DNA of 64,000 nt from an uncultured Cedecea sp. (GTDB lineage Bacteria; Pseudomonadota; Gammaproteobacteria; Enterobacterales; Enterobacteriaceae): positions 62,001 through 126,000 of the forward strand of contig NZ_CANMLV010000001.1 of assembly GCF_947498825.1 (NCBI RefSeq), written 5' to 3'. Position numbers and translations under genes: made by a program. Positions 52,303-60,856 of this stretch are shown here, in pieces (within the stretch, counting starts at the first letter, position 1; every line of letters begins with the position of its first letter). Under the pieces are notes generated by a model. That model was not told the origin of the DNA. It ran no database searches and saw nothing but the letters and a program-made list of their open reading frames with translations.

Positions 52303-53016
52303 TTACTGCTGCTGTTCCTTCGCCGCTTTCAAAAATGCGTCAACCAGCGGCGATGGCTGACCATTGAGAGCCCGGCGTTCATGTTGAAATAACGTGGCAA
52401 CAAAGAAAGGATGTCCGGTCAATTCAACGGCTCGAATATCCCCCTGCTGGTCCCAGCCGACTGGCGTTAACGGACTGGTATTCAGTTCGCTGGCAAACAG
52501 GGTATCAATACCGTAATTACAGTGATATCCCTCATGAATACGGGTCTCACCGTAGGCCATCGCTGTCACTGAGTTATCTTTCAAGATAATGGTGTCGGAC
52601 TTTTCCACCAGAGAACAGGTCAGAGGAGAAATAACCATTCGCCCTTCGGTCGACGTCTCTGCATGTCCGGCATCCTGCCAGCCCATAACATTGCGCGCAT
52701 ACTCCAGAATAGCATGCTGAAATCCACCACAAGTTCCCAAAAATGGCCGTAGACTTTCACGCGCATAACGGATAGCTGATAAGGCCCCCTGCTCACTTTG
52801 ATACGGGCTGGCAGGTACACACCAAATAGCATCAAAACCCGCCAAGTCTTTAGCAGATGTCACGTCTGTCGTGGATAACCAATGCCCGCGCATATCAATA
52901 CCGAGGCGGGCAGCGCTTTGTGTTAAGGCTTGTGGAATGGCCTGATGGGCAATTACCGCCGGGTTATAATCACCGACTAAAACAATATTGAGAGAAGTCT
53001 GGGGAAGTACAGTCAT
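52303..53016 (-). CDS. Stand-alone class I glutamine amidotransferase, CTP-synthase-like
   Basis: 237 residues from the ATG at 53016; AAGGA lies nine bases upstream, while the ATG at 53025 would abut it. The fold reads as a class I GATase: N-terminal LNIVLVGDYNP, FDAIWCVPASPYQSEQGALSAIRYARE and the nucleophile elbow FLGTCGGFQHA with Cys near 96. The His region (ELTGHPFFVATLFQHE near 208) is intact but differs from the usual FHPE. It resembles the C-terminal domain of CTP synthase without its synthetase domain; the acceptor is unknown. Confidence 0.75.
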   Translation of the reverse strand: MTVLPQTSLNIVLVGDYNPAVIAHQAIPQALTQSAARLGIDMRGHWLSTTDVTSAKDLAGFDAIWCVPASPYQSEQGALSAIRYARESLRPFLGTCGGFQHAILEYARNVMGWQDAGHAETSTEGRMVISPLTCSLVEKSDTIILKDNSVTAMAYGETRIHEGYHCNYGIDTLFASELNTSPLTPVGWDQQGDIRAVELTGHPFFVATLFQHERRALNGQPSPLVDAFLKAAKEQQQ

Positions 53017-53178
53017 CGCGAGCATTCCTTATGTGCATAATTAACAAAACAGCATAAGGAACATCAGGCTAAGCAACTTTGTCAGTACTTGCAAGAGAAA
53101 TTCATAATGTGATTATCAGGTAAAAAGCACCTCTCTCTCTGCTATACTTATCCGTATCAAGGAAATGCAGGTGAACTC

Positions 53179-53532
53179 ATGATCCAGTGTAAACGCGTCT
53201 ACGATCTGGCCGATAAAGAGGATGGCTATCGGGTTCTGGTCGATAAGCTTTGGCCACGAGGGATTAAAAAGGCAGACCTCCTCTATGATGAATGGGCGAA
53301 AGACTTAACGCCTTCCAGCGCATTGCGCAGCGAATTTCATAGTGAAACTATCGATTTCACTGAGTTCGCCCGGCGTTACCGCGCCGAATTGGCCGAGCAC
53401 CAGCAAACCGCCCGAATACTCGCCGAACGCAGTAATAACACGCCCGTCACACTGCTTTATGCCGCAAAAAACACCACTCAAAATCACGCGTTAGTTCTGG
53501 CTGACTATTTACGAACCCTGGCAAGTGAATGA
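53179..53532 (+). CDS. yeaO: DUF488 family protein YeaO
   Basis: 117 residues matching E. coli YeaO: CKRVYDLADKEDGYRVLVDKLWPRGIKK at 4-31, DEWAKDLTPSSALRSEFH near 37-54, and TLLYAAKNTTQNHALVLADYLR near 92-113. DUF488 proteins have conserved Arg/Lys residues suggestive of nucleic-acid or phosphate binding; no confirmed role. Located downstream of nimT as in E. coli, with the amidotransferase gene in between. Last gene of the E. coli-like block. Confidence 0.93.
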   Translation: MIQCKRVYDLADKEDGYRVLVDKLWPRGIKKADLLYDEWAKDLTPSSALRSEFHSETIDFTEFARRYRAELAEHQQTARILAERSNNTPVTLLYAAKNTTQNHALVLADYLRTLASE

Positions 53533-53779
53533 CCGTCGAAAGCGGTTCATGGTGATTTATTTTATCAAATTTAGACATCAATAGAATTTTTTAAAAAAAT
53601 ATCAATTGATGCTTGCCAACTGTCTCCAGTAAGGATAATTTCACTCCTGCGGTGATATGGAGTTCCCTTATTCTGTATCCCGTATATGCCTATTTATTCC
53701 TCCACTGGAGGCACCGAAACCACTTTAAAATGATTCGGTTGTGCACCCAATTATATTAATGATGATAGCCTTGTGGTGA

Positions 53780-53795
53780 CCCGACGTCTGTCGGG
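53780..53795 (+). terminator. Terminator-like hairpin in the mesX upstream region
   Basis: CCCGAC-GTCT-GTCGGG followed by TTCTCTTC. It could end a small RNA or an attenuated leader, or terminate read-through from yeaO, 250 bases upstream. Confidence 0.45.
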
Positions 53796-53837
53796 TTCTC
53801 TTCAAAAAAAATTGAAAATAAAACTGCCCGTTATTAC

Positions 53838-53877
53838 TTATTATTTAAATCTGACGGATTTAGACTTTAAATAATAA
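53838..53877. repeat. AT-rich inverted repeat, 12-base arms
   Basis: TTATTATTTAAA and TTTAAATAATAA are separated by 16 bases that contain a second small hairpin (AAATC-TGACG-GATTT). Role unknown. Confidence 0.5.
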
Positions 53878-53949
53878 AGCGCTTTCTCATCTTCATTCAC
53901 TCATTAAAACCCTGAACTTATTAAAAATAAGCAACGAAAATTTCTGCGT

Positions 53950-53967
53950 CCAAAATAATTCGCGTTA
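53950..53967. repeat. ERIC-like left-arm fragment
   Basis: CCAAAATAATTCGCGTTA matches the left arm of the ERIC-like repeats (12 identical bases). No other part of the element is seen. Confidence 0.4.
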
Positions 53968-54358
53968 CGGGAAGGCTAAAAACTGTGCTTTAACCGGAGA
54001 CTCAACGAACGTATAGCCTCCCGGTAGTTGTTTGGTTTTTGTCATTGATGCATTTCGGTCATGTTGCCAGCCTGACAGACAACATAGAATTAACTACATG
54101 ATTTATAACAATAATTTAACTCAACATAAAAGCACATAACAAAAAACTGCTGTTTTTATCACCCAACATGAAAATCCCTCATGTTGTAATGAAATTAAAT
54201 CACTTTTACTCAACCAGTGGCTCAGGCATAACAGTATCCATTGTTGTGAATAAAAAGCAATATGAAGATGACTGAGTGGGAATGCCATAAGAAAATCGCA
54301 CCCCCTTTGAAAAAGCAAGAAATAAAAACAGATTTATCTATCAGGATGTCAGATTACA

Positions 54359-55342
54359 ATGAATAAAGATTTCACTTTCAAGATTAAAAATATCCGTTTC
54401 GATGAGAATTATAATCCCTCAGGAAATACACGTATTACGACTAACTTTGCTAATCTGGCCAGGGGAGCAAGTCGCCAGGAAAACTTGCGTAATACCTTAA
54501 AAATGATCGACAATCGTTTCAATTCTCTTGCTCACTGGGATAACCCGGAAGGAAATCGTTATAAGGTTGAACTCGACATTATCTCCGTGGAGATGAATAT
54601 TGACAGTGCAAATAATGAGCATGCATTGCCATTAATTGAAATATTGAAAACCAGCGTTATTGATCTAAAAACCAACGAACGTATTAGTGGCATGGTAGGA
54701 AATAATTTTTCTTCTTACGTCCGCGATTATGACTTTAGCGTGTTACTTTCTGAGCATAATAAAGACAGCAACACATTTAGCGTCCCGGATGATTTTGGTA
54801 TCCTGCACGGCAATCTCTTTAAATGCTTTGTTAACTCAGAAACTTATAAAGAAAACTTTACTAAGCCGCCGGTTATTTGTCTCAGCGTATCAAATACCAA
54901 GACCTATATTCGTACGGAAAATATCCACCCCGTACTGGGCGTTGAATATCAGCAAGATGAATACTCTTTAACTGATGAGTACTTCAGTAAAATGGGTCTG
55001 AAGGTTCGTTACTTTATGCCAGCCAATAGTGTTGCTCCTCTGGCATTTTACTTTTCTGGCGACTTGTTGAGTGACTACACCAATCTTGAACTGATCAGCA
55101 CCATCAGCACCATGGATACGTTCCAGAAAATTTATCGTCCTGAAATCTATAACGCAAACTCAGTGGCAGGTAAACACTATCAGCCGAGTTTAAAACATCA
55201 GGATTATTCATTAACGCGCATTGTTTATGACCGAGAAGAACGTAGCAAGTTGGCTATTGAGCAAGGAAAGTTTGTTGAGGAAATCTTCATCAAACCCTAC
55301 CAGACAATTCTTGAGCAGTGGTCCGCTCAATACGCATTCTGA
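54359..55342 (+). CDS. mesX: DUF1852 protein, MesX (partner of core methionine synthase)
   Basis: 327 residues of DUF1852. No signal peptide or membrane segment. Recognised by the starting pattern FKIKNIRFDENYNPSGNTRITTNFANLARG (about 6-35), ENLRNTLKMIDNRFNSLAHW and a C-terminal half ending QTILEQWSAQYAF. DUF1852 proteins are found next to short MetE-like proteins; genetic work on folate-independent methionine synthases named this pair MesX-MesD and found MesX to be required. The mechanism is not known. The next gene starts 26 bases downstream. Confidence 0.85.
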   Translation: MNKDFTFKIKNIRFDENYNPSGNTRITTNFANLARGASRQENLRNTLKMIDNRFNSLAHWDNPEGNRYKVELDIISVEMNIDSANNEHALPLIEILKTSVIDLKTNERISGMVGNNFSSYVRDYDFSVLLSEHNKDSNTFSVPDDFGILHGNLFKCFVNSETYKENFTKPPVICLSVSNTKTYIRTENIHPVLGVEYQQDEYSLTDEYFSKMGLKVRYFMPANSVAPLAFYFSGDLLSDYTNLELISTISTMDTFQKIYRPEIYNANSVAGKHYQPSLKHQDYSLTRIVYDREERSKLAIEQGKFVEEIFIKPYQTILEQWSAQYAF

Positions 55343-55368
55343 TTAATCAAAAAATAAGGTCATCGATT

Positions 55369-56400
55369 ATGAAACGTTTATTACCAACTTCAACTGCGGG
55401 CAGCTTACCGAAACCTTCCTGGCTGGCACAGCCTGAAACACTCTGGTCACCGTGGAAATTACAAGACCAGGAGTTAATTGACGGTAAGCAAGACGCCTTA
55501 CGTTTGTCATTACAAGAACAGCTGCTGGCAGGTATTGATATCGTCAGTGATGGCGAACAAACGCGTCAGCACTTTGTCACCACGTTTATTGAACACCTTG
55601 ACGGTGTCGATTTTGAGAAACGCGAAACGGTCAGAATTCGTAATCGCTATGATGCCAGTGTCCCGACAGTTGTTGGTGCCGTCGCTCGACAGAAGCCAGT
55701 TTTCGTTGAAGACGCTAAATTTTTACGTCAATTGACCCAGCAACCTATCAAGTGGGCACTGCCAGGACCGATGACGATGATCGATACACTCTATGATAAT
55801 CACTACAAGAGTCGTGAAAAACTTGCATGGGAATTTGCGAAAATTCTTAATCAAGAAGCCAAAGAGTTAGAGGCTGCGGGTGTCGATATCATCCAGTTTG
55901 ATGAACCCGCGTTTAATGTCTTCTTCGATGAGGTGAATGACTGGGGCATTGCCACACTGGAAAGAGCCATTGAAGGGCTTAAATGTGAAACAGCGGTACA
56001 TATTTGCTATGGCTATGGTATCAAAGCCAATACCGACTGGAAAAAAACGCTGGGATCAGAGTGGCGTCAATATGAACAAGCGTTCCCTAAGTTACAAAAA
56101 TCCGCTATCGATATAATTTCACTGGAATGTCAGAATTCCCGCGTCCCGATGGATCTTATCGAGTTAATTCGCGGTAAAAAGGTCATGGTCGGGGCTATTG
56201 ATGTGGCAACCCATACCATTGAAACAGCAGAAGAAGTTGCCGATACCCTGCGTAAAGCGCTACAGTTTGTCGACGCTGATAAACTCTATCCGTCGACCAA
56301 CTGCGGTATGGCCCCGCTTCCACGCCAGGTGGCACGCGGTAAATTACAGGCCTTAAGTGCGGGTGCTGAAATCGTACGTAATGAATTACTGACCAAATAA
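55369..56400 (+). CDS. mesD: Core methionine synthase MesD (MetE C-terminal domain-like)
   Basis: 343 residues from the ATG at 55369 (AAGG nine bases upstream). Only the catalytic half of MetE is present: STAGSLPKPSWL near the start, SDGEQTRQH near 60, WALPGPMTMIDTLYD near 121, IQFDEPAFNVFFDEV near 180, CYGYGI near 223 and the zinc-binding end DKLYPSTNCGMAPLPRQVA with the third ligand Cys. It transfers a methyl group to homocysteine without the folate-binding N-terminal domain; the methyl donor is unknown. The MesX-MesD family has been reported to need oxygen. Same operon as mesX. Confidence 0.85.
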   Translation: MKRLLPTSTAGSLPKPSWLAQPETLWSPWKLQDQELIDGKQDALRLSLQEQLLAGIDIVSDGEQTRQHFVTTFIEHLDGVDFEKRETVRIRNRYDASVPTVVGAVARQKPVFVEDAKFLRQLTQQPIKWALPGPMTMIDTLYDNHYKSREKLAWEFAKILNQEAKELEAAGVDIIQFDEPAFNVFFDEVNDWGIATLERAIEGLKCETAVHICYGYGIKANTDWKKTLGSEWRQYEQAFPKLQKSAIDIISLECQNSRVPMDLIELIRGKKVMVGAIDVATHTIETAEEVADTLRKALQFVDADKLYPSTNCGMAPLPRQVARGKLQALSAGAEIVRNELLTK

Positions 56401-56402
56401 TA

Positions 56403-56521
56403 TATACCCAAAATAATTCGAGTTGCTTGTAGGCGCGAAGTGAAGTACGTCGATGAAAACAGATAAACGATGTGATTCGGCGCGCCTCCCCCCCCAAACG
56501 ACTTGAAGTATGACGGGTATA
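56403..56521. repeat. ERIC-like repeat after mesD
   Basis: About 119 bp from TATACCCAAAATAATTCGAG to ACTTGAAGTATGACGGGTAT. The centre keeps GATGTGATTCGGC but has a C8 run near 56488, so it is somewhat decayed. It starts three bases after the mesD stop. Confidence 0.75.
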
Positions 56522-56534
56522 GCCGGTTAAAATG

Positions 56535-56558
56535 ACTCAGTCCGGGATCGGACTGAGT
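56535..56558 (-). terminator. Terminator of the ada operon
   Basis: ACTCAGTCCG-GGAT-CGGACTGAGT is a perfect 10-bp stem; on the minus strand it is followed by CATTTTAA. It lies 7 bases past the ada stop. Confidence 0.7.
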
Positions 56559-56564
56559 GTATTA

Positions 56565-57614
56565 TCAGCCAGAATGTTGGCTTTCATGCTTAAGCAGCCA
56601 CTCCTTACGCGCAGTTCCTCCTCCATATCCTGTCATACTGCCATCCTTACCCACCACTCGATGACATGGAATAACAATCGCCACCCGGTTTGCACCATTC
56701 GCACTGGCAACCGCACGTACTGCTGTTGGTCGGTTTATCTGTTCTGAAAGCGCCTGGTAATGCGTGGTCTGGCCATAGGGAATATCACGTAATCCCCGCC
56801 AGACGCTTTGTTGAAAATCACTGCCAGGCGTATCAAGCTGGAGATCAAACTGCTGGCGCGTTCCCTGGAAATACTCACCGACCTCTTGCTCTGCTTGGCG
56901 GGTATGGCTGTTTTCACCAGACATAATCCGGGCCCTAAATAGACGCTGAAGATCGCGAAATTCGGTTTCCAGCATGCGTCGGTCGGTAAATTCCAGCAAA
57001 CATATGCCACGCTCCGTCGCACAGGCAAACATTGGCCCAAGTGGCGTAGTAAAACGGTGGATCAGGATAACGTCACTGACGCTAGTCGGGGCCGCTCCGG
57101 TCATCCGTTTATAGGTATAACCAAAACCACTTAGTGACTCATAGCCACTATCAAAAGCAACATCAGTGGCTGAACGCCCTACTTTTAACTCCTGCATCGC
57201 TACATTCACGCGCTGCATGCGCTGAAAAGCCTGAAAGGTAATACCGTGATTCTGGAGAAACCAACGCCGCACTCTTTCCGGACTGAGACCGTGAGTACGG
57301 AGGTAGGCATCCGTGATACGGATCTTCGGCTGATGACGCACCAGCTGAAGGGCTTGTTCAATATATTCAGGGGCACTATGAGCATTCTCTGTCGGACGGC
57401 AAACTTTACAGGGGCGATATCCTGCTGCCAGTGCAGATTTCATATCACGATAAAACAGGACATTTTCACGTTTCGGTTTACGTGCCCGACAGACAGAAAG
57501 GCAAAACACCCCTGTTGTTTTCACGCCCACAAAAAAAACGCCGGTGTAATCTGAAGCACGTTCCAGTAACGCCTGATACCAGATATCACACAGAGTATTA
57601 TCGGTAACTTCCAT
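56565..57614 (-). CDS. ada: Ada: methylated-DNA repair methyltransferase and transcriptional activator
   Basis: 349 residues. N-terminal zinc domain with the four Cys ligands (FCLSVCRAR near 37-45 and RPCKVCRP near 67-74), of which the first accepts phosphotriester methyl groups; an AraC HTH (ATDVAFDSGYESLSGFGYTYKRMTG near 149-173); and a C-terminal O6-methylguanine methyltransferase with IPCHRVV near 316, Cys as acceptor. The usual response is auto-activation of the adaptive response. The ATG overlaps the TAA of the upstream PEP-mutase-family gene (TAATG), so the two are coupled. Confidence 0.95.
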   Translation of the reverse strand: MEVTDNTLCDIWYQALLERASDYTGVFFVGVKTTGVFCLSVCRARKPKRENVLFYRDMKSALAAGYRPCKVCRPTENAHSAPEYIEQALQLVRHQPKIRITDAYLRTHGLSPERVRRWFLQNHGITFQAFQRMQRVNVAMQELKVGRSATDVAFDSGYESLSGFGYTYKRMTGAAPTSVSDVILIHRFTTPLGPMFACATERGICLLEFTDRRMLETEFRDLQRLFRARIMSGENSHTRQAEQEVGEYFQGTRQQFDLQLDTPGSDFQQSVWRGLRDIPYGQTTHYQALSEQINRPTAVRAVASANGANRVAIVIPCHRVVGKDGSMTGYGGGTARKEWLLKHESQHSG

Positions 57615-58375
57615 TAATGAAATACTCCTGAAAATGACTGTTGCGACCCGATCGATTGCAGCATCTCTTCAAGCTTCGACTGTAAAGCGCCATGGACAAA
57701 GTTCCCCATGGAAATACGCTTTACACCCACCTTCCAGAGAACATCGAAACGGGGCAAGTCTGGCATACACATGACGTTTAAGGGCAATATTATCTCACGG
57801 GACAAGACCGCCATCTCATTTTCTGCCGTCAGGCATGGGACAAAAAGACCATCCGCTCCCGCTTGCTGATACAACTGGCCACGTAACAGTGTTTCCTGTA
57901 ACGGCTGAGGATGATTGAGTAAATAGGTATCGGTGCGAACATTGATAAATACCGACAGATTCTCCCGCATAAGATGGCTGCGGATATCCTGTAGGCGCGT
58001 TGCAAAAAGAGCGGGGCTTATCAGCTGTCTGACGCCTTCTGCCACGAGACTGTCTTCAATATTGATCCCCACTACCCCAGTTTGGATCAGACGTTTAATA
58101 TTATCGACGATTTCGCTCGCCGTTTGTCCATATCCGGCCTCGATATCCACTGTTAATGGCAGGCTGCCCGCCGATTTAATACGTGAGACAATATACAACA
58201 ACTCATCAAATGGTATGAACTCTCCGTCTTCATAGCCTAACATCGCGGCGATTGCCGCACTTGATGTTCCTAATGCCCGGTATCCGGCTTGTTGTGCAGC
58301 CCGGGCGCTACTCACATCCCAGACATTGGCAATCAGTAACGGGCTGTTTTGATGATGAAGTTGCGTGAAGTCCAT
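57614..58375 (-). CDS. Isocitrate lyase / PEP mutase family protein
   Basis: 253 residues, a TIM-barrel C-C bond enzyme related to PEP mutase. Visible: LIANVWDVSSARAAQQAGYRALGTSSAAIA near 14-43, LPLTVDIEAGYG near 72, GINIEDS near 103 (Mg-binding acid), INVRTDTYL near 143 and FVPCLTAENEM near 177. Several family members act on oxaloacetate or methylisocitrate-type acids; the substrate here is unknown. Its stop overlaps the ada start, an uncommon partner for Ada. Confidence 0.8.
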   Translation of the reverse strand: MDFTQLHHQNSPLLIANVWDVSSARAAQQAGYRALGTSSAAIAAMLGYEDGEFIPFDELLYIVSRIKSAGSLPLTVDIEAGYGQTASEIVDNIKRLIQTGVVGINIEDSLVAEGVRQLISPALFATRLQDIRSHLMRENLSVFINVRTDTYLLNHPQPLQETLLRGQLYQQAGADGLFVPCLTAENEMAVLSREIILPLNVMCMPDLPRFDVLWKVGVKRISMGNFVHGALQSKLEEMLQSIGSQQSFSGVFH

Positions 58376-58554
58376 GATTCGCTCCTGTTGTTGTTATGGA
58401 CAAATCTAGAACCTCAGCCCATAACCAACAACCGAAAATCGTACGACCATTTTTTTTAATATCGCTTCTGTGGCGGGGATATATAACCACAGATAACGTC
58501 TTCTTATCCCTGGATTCATTTTATTCACGACAATTTATCGGCTAAATCTGTGTG

Positions 58555-59136
58555 TTAGCTATAGCGTCGTTGGTCTTCATCGGTAATTTTTCTGACTATT
58601 CTGGCGGGATTTCCGGCAACAATTACATCTTCAGGTACATCACGGATAACCACAGCCCCCGCGCCAATCACCGCGCCAGACCCAATGGTGACACCGGGGA
58701 GAATGTTAACACCCGCCCCTATCCAGACGTTATCGCCAATTTTTACTGGATGTGCATATTCAAGCCCCTTGTTCCTGCGTTCAATATCAAGGGGATGCCC
58801 TGCGGTATAGATCCCAACATTTGGTGCAATAAATACATTGTCACCAATAGTGACTTTGGCGCCATCAAGAATAGTCAGATTAACGTTAGCGTAGAAGTTA
58901 TCGCCAATCTCAATGTGATAACCATAATCACAATAGAAAGGTCCTTCTATCGTGATATTTGCCCCCAGGCTACCTAGCAGGCTGTGGAGAATGTCGCTTC
59001 TGAGCGCTTTGTCAGTGAAGGGCGTGTGATTGAACTTAAAAATTTTCAATTTCGCTTCATCGCGCCTTCTGAGCAGATCTTCATCATAGTTTGCATCATA
59101 TAACATGCCGGCAGCCGCTTTTTCCGCTTCGTTCAC
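58555..59136 (-). CDS. Sugar O-acetyltransferase (Maa/LacA/NodL type)
   Basis: 193 residues. N-terminal Maa domain (EKAAAGMLYDANYDEDLLRRRDEAK) then left-handed beta-helix hexapeptide repeats. The catalytic His is in GIYTAGHPLD near 109-118, and the acceptor-binding VWIGAGVNILPGVTIGSGAVIGAGAVV is intact. It acetylates maltose or galactoside-type sugars with acetyl-CoA. The exact sugar cannot be told. Divergent from the TetR gene. Confidence 0.88.
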   Translation of the reverse strand: MNEAEKAAAGMLYDANYDEDLLRRRDEAKLKIFKFNHTPFTDKALRSDILHSLLGSLGANITIEGPFYCDYGYHIEIGDNFYANVNLTILDGAKVTIGDNVFIAPNVGIYTAGHPLDIERRNKGLEYAHPVKIGDNVWIGAGVNILPGVTIGSGAVIGAGAVVIRDVPEDVIVAGNPARIVRKITDEDQRRYS

Positions 59137-59228
59137 CTGAAACCTCCTGAATTAATCTGAGAAAAAGGGTTTAATACCCCTCTGTTTGCACGCACTATTG
59201 AGTAAATAACAAAAACAAAAGCCGATGC

Positions 59229-59263
59229 GTACGAGTGTACATATACAATAAAAAAATGTATAC
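59229..59263. promoter_or_regulatory. Candidate TetR operator
   Basis: GTAC-GAGT-GTAC followed by ATATAC and GTATAC-type words, in the divergent promoter region between the acetyltransferase and TetR genes. Inference only. Confidence 0.3.
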
Positions 59264-59290
59264 CCTGCAGGATCAGAAGAGAATTGAGAT

Positions 59291-59878
59291 ATGGATGAGA
59301 ACACCCCAAAAGACACGATAAATGCTCCCGTTCGCCGCAAGCGTCGCTACGATCCTTCCCGGCGCGAACGTATTATTGCAGTCACCCTTGAAGCCATTGA
59401 GCTATATGGCATAACGGGAACGTCCACACGAAAGGTGGCCGAAATGGCTGATGTCTCTCTTGGGTCTCTGACCTATTACTTTGAGGGCATCAACCAACTG
59501 ATCGAAGAGGCATTTACTCAACTGTCTTTATCAATCAGTAACGAGTTCCGCGACGTTCTGGGTGCTGCCAAAACAAGAGAAGAGGCGTTAATTGCCGTTG
59601 TGGATTTTATCGATCAAAAAATTTGGGGTTCTCACAGCACGCTGACGCTGAGTTTTGAACTTTATACCTTCGTGACCCGACATCCTCAGTTAAAGAGCCT
59701 GCCACAAAGCTGGATGAAACAAAGCCGGGCGGCATTAGAACAACACTTTACGCCAGCCACGGCTCGTGTTATCGATGCGTTTGTCGAAGGGATCGGTATC
59801 CATAATTATTTTGATCGAGAACCGATGACGCGTACAGAGATTGAACGAGTGATAAGACTCATTGCTTCTGCGGAATAA
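59291..59878 (+). CDS. TetR-family transcriptional regulator
   Basis: 195 residues. TetR HTH near 24-60: RIIAVTLEAIELYGITGTSTRKVAEMADVSLGSLTYYF. The C-terminal ligand domain is unremarkable (LYTFVTRHPQLKSLPQSWM). Target unknown; it lies between a sugar acetyltransferase (divergent) and an amidotransferase (71 bases downstream, same strand) and probably controls one or both. Confidence 0.85.
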   Translation: MDENTPKDTINAPVRRKRRYDPSRRERIIAVTLEAIELYGITGTSTRKVAEMADVSLGSLTYYFEGINQLIEEAFTQLSLSISNEFRDVLGAAKTREEALIAVVDFIDQKIWGSHSTLTLSFELYTFVTRHPQLKSLPQSWMKQSRAALEQHFTPATARVIDAFVEGIGIHNYFDREPMTRTEIERVIRLIASAE

Positions 59879-59949
59879 TCCTGACTAATCGGACGGTTTA
59901 TTCACTCAATCTCTCTTTTTTCTAACATCAGAATAAGGTCCGGATAGCT

Positions 59950-60735
59950 GTGAACAACATTTTTTCCCAGAAAACGAGCAGCGCCAGGGTTGGATTTCCT
60001 CCCATACTACTGATCCAGACAGGGACACCGCCTGACGCACTCAGGGAACAACATGGAGACCTGCCCGTCTGGTTTCATCAGGCTATGGGGGTTAAAAAAG
60101 AAGATATCCAGGTAGTGAAAGTCTACCGCGGTGAAGCGCTTCCGGAACCCGATCCTCGCAGAATTGCCGTTATTACCGGCTCCTGGGATATGGTGACAGA
60201 TAAGCTTCCCTGGAGTGAGTATACAGCAGCATGGATACGTCATGCCTTTGCGGCAAATATGCCGCTGTTTGGCGTTTGCTATGGTCACCAGCTAATGGCA
60301 TATGCGTTAGGCGGAACGGTGGATTACCATCCCCAAGGTCGCGAAATGGGCTGTCTTAATATCAGTCTGACTCAGGCCGGTATTGAAGATTCGCTGACGG
60401 GGGCATTTCCACAGAAATTCAGTGCCAACCTTACCCACCTTCAGACCGTCACAACACTCCCTCCGGGGGCAAAGGTTCTGGCCTCATCCAGGCATGATGC
60501 CCACCAGATAGTTCGCTATAGCGATAAAGCCGTTTCAACGCAGTTTCACCCAGAAGTTACCCCGAAAATCATAGCAACAATGATAGATTTACGTTCGGAA
60601 GCCTTGCTAAACGAGGGATATCACCCCGATGAAATGCAAAAGGCACTCAGGGATGCACCAGAGGCGAGAGAAATCCTTAAAGTCTTTGTTTTAGCGCATA
60701 TGCCTCCGGAGTCGGAGACAATCCACTCTCTTTGA
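59950..60735 (+). CDS. Class I glutamine amidotransferase-like protein
   Basis: 261 residues from GTG at 59950. GATase fold with nucleophile Cys in FGVCYGHQLMAYALGG near 107-122, and the catalytic His and Glu in TQFHPEVTP near 195-203, so all triad residues are present. IAVITGSWDMVTDKLPW near 72 is the oxyanion/substrate region of GMP-synthase-like stand-alone amidotransferases (gamma-glutamyl transfer or hydrolysis). The acceptor is unknown. Follows the TetR gene by 71 bases on the same strand. Confidence 0.8.
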   Translation: MNNIFSQKTSSARVGFPPILLIQTGTPPDALREQHGDLPVWFHQAMGVKKEDIQVVKVYRGEALPEPDPRRIAVITGSWDMVTDKLPWSEYTAAWIRHAFAANMPLFGVCYGHQLMAYALGGTVDYHPQGREMGCLNISLTQAGIEDSLTGAFPQKFSANLTHLQTVTTLPPGAKVLASSRHDAHQIVRYSDKAVSTQFHPEVTPKIIATMIDLRSEALLNEGYHPDEMQKALRDAPEAREILKVFVLAHMPPESETIHSL

Positions 60736-60856
60736 CGGCTATCCGCCCCAATACAGTCAGGGCGGTTTTCCTGGAGCCTCGCAGACAGGCTGGATTGTTC
60801 CACAAACCAGCCAACTGACAAAAACGGGACGCGATGATAGCAAGTCTGAAGCGTTG

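Larger units (their letters stand above)
53533..54358. other. Long intergenic region upstream of mesX with two strong inverted repeats
   Basis: 826 bases, AT-rich, without a supported gene. It holds stem-loops at 53780-53795 and 53838-53877, a fragment of an ERIC-like arm at 53950-53967, and should hold the mesXD promoter. Words close to the MetJ box (AGACATCA near 53574, GACGTCTG near 53783) occur singly, not in the tandem layout MetJ needs. Confidence 0.5.

Noticed and set aside
53770-53796. A possible leader peptide (ATG ATG ATA GCC TTG TGG TGA) just before the hairpin at 53780
   Set aside because: Six codons with no regulatory amino-acid run; the hairpin overlaps its end, but chance is as likely.
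53570-53870. MetJ boxes upstream of mesX
   Set aside because: Only single weak matches (AGACATCA, GACGTCTG, AGACTTTA) are present; MetJ needs adjacent tandem 8-mers.
54121-54318. A 65-codon open frame on the minus strand upstream of mesX
   Set aside because: It lies in AT-rich intergenic DNA, has unusual Cys/Leu composition and no supporting ribosome binding site.
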